7,234 nucleotides of DNA from Saprospiraceae bacterium (GTDB lineage Bacteria; Bacteroidota; Bacteroidia; Chitinophagales; Saprospiraceae): the NCBI GenBank assembly GCA_029262975.1, contig JAJCYJ010000373.1, positions 1-7,234 on the forward strand. Reading direction: 5' to 3'. Below, one piece after another: positions 1-6,268 of the stretch (within the stretch, counting starts at the first letter, position 1; the number at the start of each line of letters is the position of its first letter). Under the pieces are notes generated by a model. It had not been told where the DNA came from. It did no database searches and worked only from the letters and a program-made list of their open reading frames with translations. A program made the translations under genes and the position numbers.

Positions 1-238
1 GTATAAGTGCCATCACAGAATAATTAATCAATCCGAAAAATTCTCCTTCTATTGGATCATTAACTTTTTGTTCGCCTATTTCATCAATGGACCGAAGGCG
101 CGATATTTTAATCAATATTTGATCAGTAATAGATGATGGTCGAAGTACCCTCCAAGAAGTACCGTAATCTGCGTTCTTCTTAAGGAAGATATCAATACAA
201 TGTCCTAAGAATTTGTCAAAAGAATTTAATGTGGTCAC
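1..238 (-). CDS. DUF1599 (nucleotide-modification-associated domain 1) protein, 3'-truncated by the window edge
   Basis: The reverse strand is open from a GTG at 238-236 to the window edge and gives 79 codons of N-terminal sequence. It contains the features I associate with Bacteroidota DUF1599 proteins: CIDIFLKKNADYGTSWRVLR, then RPSSITDQILIKISRLRSID, then a GEFFGLINYSVMAL helix. The family has been linked by comparative genomics to nucleotide or base modification and is predicted to be a cytosolic helical protein; I know of no firm biochemical role. GTG is chosen because the frame has no ATG before its in-frame stop, and because the upstream TTG candidate lies inside the -7 promoter element. 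The protein would begin M(V)TTLNSFDKFLGHC. The gene runs divergently from the ceramidase gene. Family assignment rests on recalled motif similarity; the C-terminal part is outside the window. Confidence 0.8.
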   Translation of the reverse strand, partial: MTTLNSFDKFLGHCIDIFLKKNADYGTSWRVLRPSSITDQILIKISRLRSIDEIGEQKVNDPIEGEFFGLINYSVMALI

Positions 239-262
239 TACGCTCAGGGTAAAAATTTGGTG

Positions 263-292
263 CAAATATACTATTACTATAGATTAGTGAAA
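263..292 (-). promoter_or_regulatory. Bacteroidota-type promoter for the DUF1599 gene
   Basis: On the minus strand 270-263 reads TATATTTG, an exact match to the Bacteroidota -7 consensus TAnnTTTG. Eighteen bases upstream, 292-289 reads TTTC, one mismatch from the usual TTTG -33 element. Transcription would begin about 255-258, which leaves a leader of roughly 20 bases before the GTG at 238. This supports the GTG start. The -7 match is seen directly; function is inferred. Confidence 0.5.
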
Positions 293-580
293 GTATTAAT
301 ATAACGAAGTCTTAAAAACCATAATAACAGAACAGAAGTATCTCAACATACGGTTTTGGTGACATGGAAAAAGTGATATAAATCAACATGAATATTATCG
401 ATTCTTCAGACACATGCGCCACTATCTTCTGGTCATACAGACATGATACTTTAGTGAATTTAGTATGGTAAAAGTCTGAAGCTGCCTTAAACCATGCCAG
501 TCCAATACCTAGAATTGTGTATTTTCTATTTTATATCGGTCTATTCTTGATCTCTTCGTGACAAAATCAGTAATTTATCC

Positions 581-585
581 TGAGG
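581..585 (+). promoter_or_regulatory. Possible ribosome binding site deciding the ceramidase start
   Basis: TGAGG at 581-585 partly matches a Shine-Dalgarno sequence. It lies 9 bases before the GTG at 595 but 15 before the in-frame ATG at 601, so it favours GTG. An ATG at 588 is in another frame. Shine-Dalgarno sites are weak predictors in Bacteroidota, so the ATG at 601, two codons in, remains possible. An in-frame TAA at 571-573 limits any longer start. Confidence 0.35.
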
Positions 586-594
586 CTATGCCAA

Positions 595-2775
595 GTGTAT
601 ATGATCAACTATTGCGATACGACCAGGACTTATCATTTTAGCAGATTCAACAACTTTGCTCACTATTGGACACAGACTTCAATTCTTATCATATTAGTGC
701 TACTCATGTGCCAAGGTTGTTTTCCCAGATATTTTAGGGTTCCTAAAGGTGAGACTGTGATGAGTAGAGCGCAAGTTCATTATTCTGGTGGCGCAGCGAT
801 GGTAGATATCACACCTCATCCGGGTACATCCATGGCAGGATACGGGAGCGATATAGGTAAAGTGAGTCGTGGACATTTGAATCGCCTTTATTCAAGCGCG
901 ACATATCTTGAGGACAAAAAAGGAAACTATCTCTTTATAGTAGCCAATGACATTTGGGGCTTCCCCCAGGGTTTGGGAGATAAAGTGATGGCGCTATTAA
1001 AAGACCCATCAAACAATTTTCCTATAAAGATTGCGCGAGAAAATGTCATTTTCGCGGCAACTCATACTCATAACAGCCAGGGGAATTATGCTACATCCTA
1101 TGGATATAATTTGGGAAGTTCAACATTTGCTGGCTTTGATCAGGATCAATTTGATTTTCTGGCTAAAAGTTTGTCAACTGCCATTGTTGCTGCTTACCAG
1201 GCCAGAGAACCCGTATCACTCAGATACGCTACGAAAAAGATCATTGGCCTTACCAGAAACAGAAGTATTGATGCCTGGCATAATAACAGATGGGATGACA
1301 AGCAAATCTTTCATACAAGAATCACCGATGGAACGCCATATGTATCTGATATGCCAAAATGCCTGGCAGATCGGGCGGAGCAATTTATAGCGATAGATCC
1401 TACTATTACATCGATCATCCTCACTTCTATAAAAGATAAAAAACCTATATCGGTAATTAACAACTTCGCGGTACATCCTACAGTGATGGGTGCGGCAAAT
1501 GTGCTGGCTTCAGCCGATATATATGGCGTAGCTAACTCAGTAATCAAGAATTATTTGACCACGAAATATAATTATGCAAAAACTCCGGTTGTTGCTTTTC
1601 TAAATGGTGCGGAAGGTGACATCTCAGCCAATTGGCGCGACCATGGCCTGCTTGAAACAGTGAGAATTGGAAATGACCTTTCTAAAGCCGTTATTGAAAT
1701 GTTGGAATCCGGAAATGACATTCCGATCACCCGGGATATTCAAGTGCGTCTTGAATTCAAGCCAATTAAAAATCAGCCTGTTTCTGATCCAGACCTCAGG
1801 GCTAAATGCAAGACTTGTAAAATTGAAAAAACGGCAAAAACTCCCATGATTGGAAAAGCCGCTCTCGCAGGTGCTGAAGATGCCCGGGTCAATAAAGAAA
1901 CTGTCATTAACGAATGTGGTTTTGACGAATCTTTGACAAATTATAAATGCAATGGGCCCCACGGCTCAAAAGACAAATATGGTGTTAGCGTTTTAGCCAA
2001 GTGGAGTGCCCCTAAATCAGTGCCAGTAGGCGTCTATGACATAGGCACACTTAGAATGGTCACAATGCCTGGGGAGACGACCGTTACCCTGGGAGAAAGA
2101 TTGAAGGCAATAGCTCGTGATAAGACTACATCACACATTTTCTTAATTGGATTAGCCAATGAATATCTATCTTATTTTGCCACTCCAGCTGAATATGAAA
2201 TGCAACACTACGAAGGGGCATCGACTGTCTATGGTATGGCGAGCGCACTATTCTTTGAAGAAGAAGTAGAGCGCGTCAGTCTATATGGAGCAAGTGTCCC
2301 TAAATATTATGGTATAAAAAGTTATAGACCCAGTTCGATATTTTTACCATTTAAAAAAAGAAAGATTCAAAGGAACTTTCGGCAAGAGCCTTTTAATAGT
2401 TATCACATACTTTCAAGCCTGGGGCTAAACAGATATCAACCAAATAAAATAAAAACCCTGGAAGTTGGCTGGGCAGTGCCTGTTGCATTGACCTATGATG
2501 ATATACCTGAAGTGCATATTGAATATGAGACTGGAAATAAATGGCAACCTCTATTTCATAATTATAATCTGGATAAGAAAGGTCTCTATAAAATACGTGA
2601 GTTGCAAAGTGATCAGACATCCTATAGCTTGATAAATTATGTCAGTGGAAATGGGGATGGACACAACCAGTGGCAATCACTTTGGATCATTCCCCCTTCT
2701 CTAAAAAATCTTAAAATTAAGATGGTAATGAAAATAGGTAATCAAACCTTTCGATCCGTTGAATATAAAATATAG
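595..2775 (+). CDS. Neutral/alkaline (non-lysosomal) ceramidase, membrane-anchored or lipoprotein
   Basis: Neutral ceramidases hydrolyse the N-acyl bond of ceramide, giving a sphingoid base and a fatty acid. Family marks appear in order: GAAMVDITPHPG (66-77) followed by MAGYG; ATHTH with H157/H159; NNFAVHP with H294; GAEGDIS with S344; PGET with E494; and NEYLSYF (522-528) before the EYEMQHYEGAST segment. By analogy with the Pseudomonas aeruginosa enzyme, the first HTH histidine, H294, E494 and a tyrosine (Y524 or Y527) bind zinc and S344 is the nucleophile, so the site looks complete. Residues from about 610 to 726 fit the Ig-like C-terminal domain. The 726-residue length is usual. The N-terminus has about 29 polar residues, then a hydrophobic stretch (30-38) ending in CQGC (39-42), suggesting a loose lipobox or a membrane anchor. 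Cysteines C405, C408, C441 and C452 flank the GKAALAGAED loop. The GTG start is uncertain (ATG at 601 is possible). It ends in TAG, in frame with the next ORF. Confidence 0.93.
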   Translation: MYMINYCDTTRTYHFSRFNNFAHYWTQTSILIILVLLMCQGCFPRYFRVPKGETVMSRAQVHYSGGAAMVDITPHPGTSMAGYGSDIGKVSRGHLNRLYSSATYLEDKKGNYLFIVANDIWGFPQGLGDKVMALLKDPSNNFPIKIARENVIFAATHTHNSQGNYATSYGYNLGSSTFAGFDQDQFDFLAKSLSTAIVAAYQAREPVSLRYATKKIIGLTRNRSIDAWHNNRWDDKQIFHTRITDGTPYVSDMPKCLADRAEQFIAIDPTITSIILTSIKDKKPISVINNFAVHPTVMGAANVLASADIYGVANSVIKNYLTTKYNYAKTPVVAFLNGAEGDISANWRDHGLLETVRIGNDLSKAVIEMLESGNDIPITRDIQVRLEFKPIKNQPVSDPDLRAKCKTCKIEKTAKTPMIGKAALAGAEDARVNKETVINECGFDESLTNYKCNGPHGSKDKYGVSVLAKWSAPKSVPVGVYDIGTLRMVTMPGETTVTLGERLKAIARDKTTSHIFLIGLANEYLSYFATPAEYEMQHYEGASTVYGMASALFFEEEVERVSLYGASVPKYYGIKSYRPSSIFLPFKKRKIQRNFRQEPFNSYHILSSLGLNRYQPNKIKTLEVGWAVPVALTYDDIPEVHIEYETGNKWQPLFHNYNLDKKGLYKIRELQSDQTSYSLINYVSGNGDGHNQWQSLWIIPPSLKNLKIKMVMKIGNQTFRSVEYKI

Positions 2776-2784
2776 AATTGTATG
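2773..2784 (+). other. In-frame amber junction between the ceramidase and propeller-crystallin ORFs
   Basis: The ceramidase frame ends at TAG 2773-2775. The codons that follow, AAT and TGT, lead directly into ATG 2782 of the next ORF, all in the same frame. Apart from this one TAG, the frame is open from 595 to 4248, about 1217 codon positions. No Shine-Dalgarno sequence precedes the ATG. The arrangement fits termination-reinitiation in a two-gene operon, low-level readthrough, or a recent split of one gene. The shared frame alone has a one-in-three chance of being accidental. Confidence 0.75.
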
Positions 2785-4248
2785 ACTAATTATTCCAGAC
2801 CAACAGACATCAGGCAAAAAGGATCTAACTCGCTTAACATGGACAGTTATACGGTAACGAGCGCAAGTGCATCGTTCAAACGTCTCCATCAGACGGGACA
2901 ATTGAATCACGCTTACCTGGATAGAGCCTTTGGAAAACGCGACCGAATTTATCATAGAATTTATAATCACTTTCAAGGTATTGTAAGGCATAGAGACGGA
3001 CAGCATTTTATAATCTCCGGGAGCAATAAGAAATCCAGGAGGTCCGACCTATTCGTCGTTTGTATGAAAAGCTACCTATGTTATGCCGGAGATCCTAAAT
3101 ATGCTAAACAAGCGATTAGATCCAATTTAATCACGGATGACAACAGAGATCAAATCGATAAAATATTGACTATTAACAGAGTAGACAAAAAACTCTCTCA
3201 CGCAGGAGGAATTTCTCTTCTTGGTGACCTGCTCACCGTTCCGCTCGAAAACGGGAAGGGCTCGAAAATTGTCTTTCTGGATTTTTCTAAACCTGCTTCT
3301 CCTGCATGGCTTACGCCAAAAATAGATAGAGATCTGAAGGCAGGTTGTGCCACGTCTCTTAAGCTTGAAAATGGAAGAATACTTTGTGCTGTATGGACGG
3401 AGGATGATGGACCTCATTTTGATTTTTACCTTTCCAAAAGCAAAGATTTCTCAAAGGGTTTTAAGGATGATGTTATGCGGGTTGATTATAACGAATTCGA
3501 GCGTCATAAGAAATTTGAAAGCCCCAGGTTTCAAAATATTCAATTTATAAAACAGACGAATGGGAAAGTTTTTATTATTGGAACTGATAATAAGGGCAAA
3601 GGTGGAGGAAAGGAAAACAGAATGTACCTCCTGGAAATTATTATAGATGATGCACTTAGGAAAATTCTCCCAAAAAATGAAACTCCCAAAATCAAAATAG
3701 TCGACTTCAGGGTGCTGTCAAAATATAATTTGTATTATAATTTGAATGCGGCAGCAGGACTCTACGTAGATGATCAAAAGAAACTGGCTTTATATGCAGG
3801 GCGGGTATTTAGAAGTGGAAGAAAACCATATCGGAATGAGTTCCGATTTGCGGAATTTTATGAAAAACTTCCCGTCAAAAGTAAACTGTGTAAAGACATC
3901 AGAGATAGTGTTATAGAACTTTATACAGAGATTGATTTCACAGGGAGATGTCTCATTATCCATGTTCAGCGAGAAGGTGTATTGCCAGATTATTCTAAAA
4001 TAAAGGGAGATGGAGGTCACTTTAATGATTGTATAAAATCCATAAGATACTTATTGCCCAAAGGTCGTAAATACATATTTTATGAAAATGATAATTATAA
4101 TAGTGGAAAGTCTGATAAAAATGAACTAACACTAATAGGAAGCGGTTATTTGGAAAATATAAGCGATTTATCAGACAAAGCTGTACCGGGAAGAAAATTC
4201 AAAAGAAGCTTTTCTAAAAAGATCTCTTCTTCCATGTTGGCACCATAG
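2782..4248 (+). CDS. Uncharacterised protein: beta-propeller-like region plus C-terminal beta/gamma-crystallin-like domain
   Basis: I recognise no named function. Residues about 54-345 carry recurring strand-like segments typical of a propeller: NHFQGIVRH...HFIISGS (62-81), SHAGGISLLGDLLTVPL (from H140), GRILCAVW then DFYLSKS (214-220), FQNIQFI...VFIIGTDN (about 248-268), and LNAAAGLYV...LALYAG (321-340). This pattern resembles a family of uncharacterised secreted bacterial and fungal proteins. Residues about 376-464 look like a beta/gamma-crystallin unit: IELYTEIDFTGR (378-389), FNDCIKSIRY (414-423, an approximate Ca-binding N/D-N/D-x-x-S/T-S motif with K419 in place of S/T), then FYENDNYNSG and SGYLENISDLS. 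The tail is basic and serine-rich. There is no N-terminal signal peptide, which is odd for such a domain set next to an anchored ceramidase. The gene starts 6 bases after the ceramidase stop, in the same frame, and is surely cotranscribed with it. It may be a substrate-binding or surface partner of the ceramidase; that is inference. Confidence 0.75.
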   Translation: MTNYSRPTDIRQKGSNSLNMDSYTVTSASASFKRLHQTGQLNHAYLDRAFGKRDRIYHRIYNHFQGIVRHRDGQHFIISGSNKKSRRSDLFVVCMKSYLCYAGDPKYAKQAIRSNLITDDNRDQIDKILTINRVDKKLSHAGGISLLGDLLTVPLENGKGSKIVFLDFSKPASPAWLTPKIDRDLKAGCATSLKLENGRILCAVWTEDDGPHFDFYLSKSKDFSKGFKDDVMRVDYNEFERHKKFESPRFQNIQFIKQTNGKVFIIGTDNKGKGGGKENRMYLLEIIIDDALRKILPKNETPKIKIVDFRVLSKYNLYYNLNAAAGLYVDDQKKLALYAGRVFRSGRKPYRNEFRFAEFYEKLPVKSKLCKDIRDSVIELYTEIDFTGRCLIIHVQREGVLPDYSKIKGDGGHFNDCIKSIRYLLPKGRKYIFYENDNYNSGKSDKNELTLIGSGYLENISDLSDKAVPGRKFKRSFSKKISSSMLAP

Positions 4249-4312
4249 ACTTGATCGAAATAGAAAATAAAGTATTCCGTAAATTCCAGAATGACAGACC
4301 CTCTATATTAAT

Positions 4313-4975
4313 TCATTCATCCTTATTAATTATAATTTCAAGACGATCTGAAACGAAGTCTTCGACTATGTCATCGACTTGGTAACCATAATAATCAGCC
4401 AGGATCATTTGGCGTATAAAAGGAACATCATTTAATGGTATCGTGCATACTATCTGAGGGTGTTGACCATACTCCGTTTGAATATCGCTCACTCCCCTAT
4501 TTTTAAGAATATCAAATATTCGTCCCAAATCTTCAATCCGATAATTAATTATAATTTCCTGGGTAAGGGTTTTAGTGATGATAACGCTTTGTTGTAATGC
4601 ATCAAGAGTCGCTTCTTTATAGGCTTTTATTAACCCGGGAACGCCTAATTTTGTGCCACCAAAATAGCGCACAACTATAGCCAGGACATCTGATATGTTG
4701 CTACTTAAGAGAACATTGAATATAGGTCTTCCAGCAGTTCCGGAAGGTTCGCCATCATCATTGATGCGATGTGGCTCTCCATTTATTCCTAATCTATAGG
4801 CGTAACATAGATGTCGGGCCTTTGGATGGATTGTGGCAATGCTATCCAATTCTTCTGCTATCTCAGTAGTGGATTGTGCAGGCAGGAGATATGCGTAAAA
4901 TTTACTTCCCCTGTCTTTATAAATTCCTGTTGATTTGGTTTTTATCGTTTGATATTGAAATGGAATGTCTGACAT
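4313..4975 (-). CDS. yigZ: YigZ/IMPACT family protein (UPF0029 plus DUF1949)
   Basis: This 220-residue cytosolic protein carries the family signatures HLCYAYRLG (55-63), NDDGEPSGTAGRPI (72-85) and VVRYFGGTKLGVPGL (101-115) in the N-terminal UPF0029 domain. A ferredoxin-like DUF1949 domain follows at about 138-200. Length and domain order match bacterial YigZ. The eukaryotic relative IMPACT/Yih1 regulates the kinase GCN2, but the bacterial role is not established; binding to nucleic acid or the translation machinery has been suggested from structure. The ATG at 4975 begins MSDIPFQYQTIKTKSTG, a normal start for the family, and has no Shine-Dalgarno sequence. It converges on the propeller-crystallin gene with only 64 bases between the stops and no clear terminator hairpin. 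It appears to be separate from the phospholipase gene upstream, with about 100 non-coding bases between them. Confidence 0.93.
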   Translation of the reverse strand: MSDIPFQYQTIKTKSTGIYKDRGSKFYAYLLPAQSTTEIAEELDSIATIHPKARHLCYAYRLGINGEPHRINDDGEPSGTAGRPIFNVLLSSNISDVLAIVVRYFGGTKLGVPGLIKAYKEATLDALQQSVIITKTLTQEIIINYRIEDLGRIFDILKNRGVSDIQTEYGQHPQIVCTIPLNDVPFIRQMILADYYGYQVDDIVEDFVSDRLEIIINKDE

Positions 4976-4994
4976 GGATAAATCAATAATTTTG

Positions 4995-5026
4995 AATAAA
5001 TAATGCTGAGCTTTTAAGAAAACAAA
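4995..5026 (-). promoter_or_regulatory. Possible weak promoter for yigZ
   Basis: On the minus strand TTTG at 5026-5023 could serve as a -33 element. After a 20-base spacer, TATTTATT at 5002-4995 resembles the -7 consensus TAnnTTTG with two mismatches. The spacing is right and transcription would begin shortly before the ATG at 4975, giving a short leader. The -7 match is poor, so this is only a candidate. Confidence 0.3.
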
Positions 5027-5063
5027 CTGCTAGCTTAAAATAAAGATTTTTTTGACCTGTCAA
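5012..5063. repeat. Two short inverted repeats upstream of yigZ
   Basis: TTTTAAG at 5012-5018 is repeated inverted as CTTAAAA at 5034-5040, with a 15-base loop. Next to it TTGACCTGTCAA (5052-5063) is an interrupted palindrome with 5-base arms and a 2-base centre. Neither is followed by a T-run in the direction of the upstream minus-strand gene, so they are not good intrinsic terminators. The second could be an operator half-site pair. Repeats this short occur by chance several times in a window of this size. Confidence 0.25.
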
Positions 5064-5079
5064 TTAAGTACAACTCAAA

Positions 5080-6255
5080 TTATTTGGGCTTGTTTTTATA
5101 AAGGCTATCTACACTTAAAAATTTTGTACTATCAATTCGTAATTCATTTTTTTCATCGAAGATATCAGGTCTTCCAGCATCGACCCATGCCGTATACCAC
5201 ATTGAACCTACAGCTTGAATTGATTTGCGCATTTGTTTTTCTACCATTCCTGACATCGCGTCTTGATATGCTTTTGCGTACGCTTTACATTCCATGCGGG
5301 AAGTAACAGTCCCTCTTTCGTCAAAACAATATTGCTTGTCTTTGTCAAATGTTGTTCTTACATCCATTTCCTTTTGTAGGACCTCTTCTACAAGCAGATG
5401 GCTGTCCAGGACGATATTCCAAAAAAAAGAGTCAGGCTCTTCTATATATTTGGCACGACCCACAAAAAAGTCGTATTGATCAGTGGCGAATAATTCAGGA
5501 ATCCTACTTTCCCAGAAAGCATGTATTCCATCTTGTCCGGTCATCTGACCATTGTAATTCAAAGTTGTATGTAGCGGCACATGCGCATCTGAAATATAGT
5601 GGCCTAATTCTGTGCTCAACCTAATCACCAATGGCCAATCTAAATCTTTAAAAGCCTTTGTTAATCTCAATTGGTAAAAAGATAAATGAAATGGCAAGAT
5701 GCCTTGGTCGCTGAAGTGTTCTGTAAAAATGAGCTCATGAGAAAGCGAATCAAAACCCTGTGGAATCCAGTTGTCAGGTAATTTGATAAAACCCTCCTCC
5801 TGGATTTCAAATGTTCTCTGAGCTAACTCCTGCGTAATTCTGTTTCTTTGATATTCAGACAAGATGTTCATCCACGACTTTGAACCCTTCCATGATTGAA
5901 TTGTATCCCGACTTTCTTTTTCTATAATGTGAATATCACTATATGCCACAAAGGCGTCTGGGAGGGTACGCGGAATTTCTTCAAAAGGATAAGCTCCCCA
6001 GTTATCCAGATCTATGTAATGTCTGATCGCTTCAAGCGGTGAAGCATATCTTCTTTTATCTGGATCTATAGAATGTTTGGTGATATAATCAATGTTGTTT
6101 TTGTAAAGAGGAAGAAGGTCTACAGGCAGTGTAAAAACTGCAGTTTTATTAATTAGCCTATGTCCAAAAAATCCCCAAAACTTTGTCTCTTTTGGTTTCG
6201 CTGAAAAGCCAATTATAATCGAGCATACTATAAGAAGAATATAGGTTTTACGCAT
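5080..6255 (-). CDS. Secreted zinc-dependent phospholipase C / S1-P1 nuclease-fold enzyme
   Basis: The protein (391 residues) starts with a signal peptide (about 1-19, MRKTYILLIVCSIIIGFSA) and is predicted to be periplasmic or secreted. It carries what appears to be the full three-zinc ligand set of the PLC/P1 nuclease fold: W27 and H32 in WGFFGH, D64 in HSIDPDKRR, H79 in RHYID, H219 and D223 in GHYISD, H229 in HVPLH, and H245 and E249 in GIHAFWES. Spacings such as W-x4-H, D to H of 15 and H-x3-D-x5-H agree with the family. Glutamate as the last ligand (E249) fits phospholipase C better than P1 nuclease, which uses Asp, but the substrate is not proven. The sequence matches the WGFF.H..IN..AVFTLP type common in Bacteroidota. 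W27, usually the mature N-terminus in studied enzymes, lies 7 residues beyond the likely cleavage site. The start overlaps the end of gldG by 8 bases, so the two are probably one operon. Downstream about 100 bases separate it from yigZ. Confidence 0.88.
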   Translation of the reverse strand: MRKTYILLIVCSIIIGFSAKPKETKFWGFFGHRLINKTAVFTLPVDLLPLYKNNIDYITKHSIDPDKRRYASPLEAIRHYIDLDNWGAYPFEEIPRTLPDAFVAYSDIHIIEKESRDTIQSWKGSKSWMNILSEYQRNRITQELAQRTFEIQEEGFIKLPDNWIPQGFDSLSHELIFTEHFSDQGILPFHLSFYQLRLTKAFKDLDWPLVIRLSTELGHYISDAHVPLHTTLNYNGQMTGQDGIHAFWESRIPELFATDQYDFFVGRAKYIEEPDSFFWNIVLDSHLLVEEVLQKEMDVRTTFDKDKQYCFDERGTVTSRMECKAYAKAYQDAMSGMVEKQMRKSIQAVGSMWYTAWVDAGRPDIFDEKNELRIDSTKFLSVDSLYKNKPK

Positions 6256-6268
6256 ACTTTCTTCTTCT
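6248..6268 (-). promoter_or_regulatory. gldG stop / phospholipase start overlap with purine-rich ribosome binding site
   Basis: The minus strand reads AGAAGAAGAAAG (6268-6257), then T, then ATG at 6255-6253; the gldG stop TAA falls at 6250-6248, inside the new gene. The 8-base overlap places termination just past the next start, which suggests translational coupling. The purine-rich stretch, which also encodes the arginine/lysine tail of GldG, could aid initiation. Confidence 0.6.

Larger units (their letters stand above)
239..594. other. Divergent intergenic region, about 356 bases, no gene seen
   Basis: This stretch separates the leftward DUF1599 gene from the rightward ceramidase gene. 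Apart from the minus-strand promoter at 263-292 I see no convincing coding region, RNA gene, repeat or riboswitch. It is AT-rich. The longest ATG-started plus-strand reading I noticed has 27 codons (388-471) with no recognisable composition. No good plus-strand TAnnTTTG is visible; the nearest is TAGAATTG at 510-517, one mismatch from consensus and without a clear -33 box, so the ceramidase promoter is not located. The region is long for a simple divergent promoter pair and could hold regulatory sites that I cannot identify. Confidence 0.6.

Noticed and set aside
388..471. A 27-codon ATG-started reading on the plus strand in the left intergenic region
   Set aside because: It is short, has no Shine-Dalgarno sequence or known motif, and readings of this size are common by chance.
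1031..1962. Several overlapping open frames inside the ceramidase gene on both strands
   Set aside because: They are shadows of the well-supported ceramidase frame and their translations show no family features.
2701..4020. Open frames on both strands within the propeller-crystallin gene
   Set aside because: The 488-residue frame has recognisable domain patterns; the others have none.
2773..4248. Reassignment of TAG to an amino acid in this organism
   Set aside because: The second ORF also ends in TAG with no extended sense sequence beyond, and the other genes use TAA and TGA normally, so the standard code is the simpler reading.
4249..4312. Bidirectional terminator between the convergent genes
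   Set aside because: I looked for a stem with a T-run on either strand and found no convincing hairpin.
5052..5624. Plus-strand open frames opposite the phospholipase gene
   Set aside because: They are antisense to a gene with a full zinc-ligand set and show no recognisable protein features.
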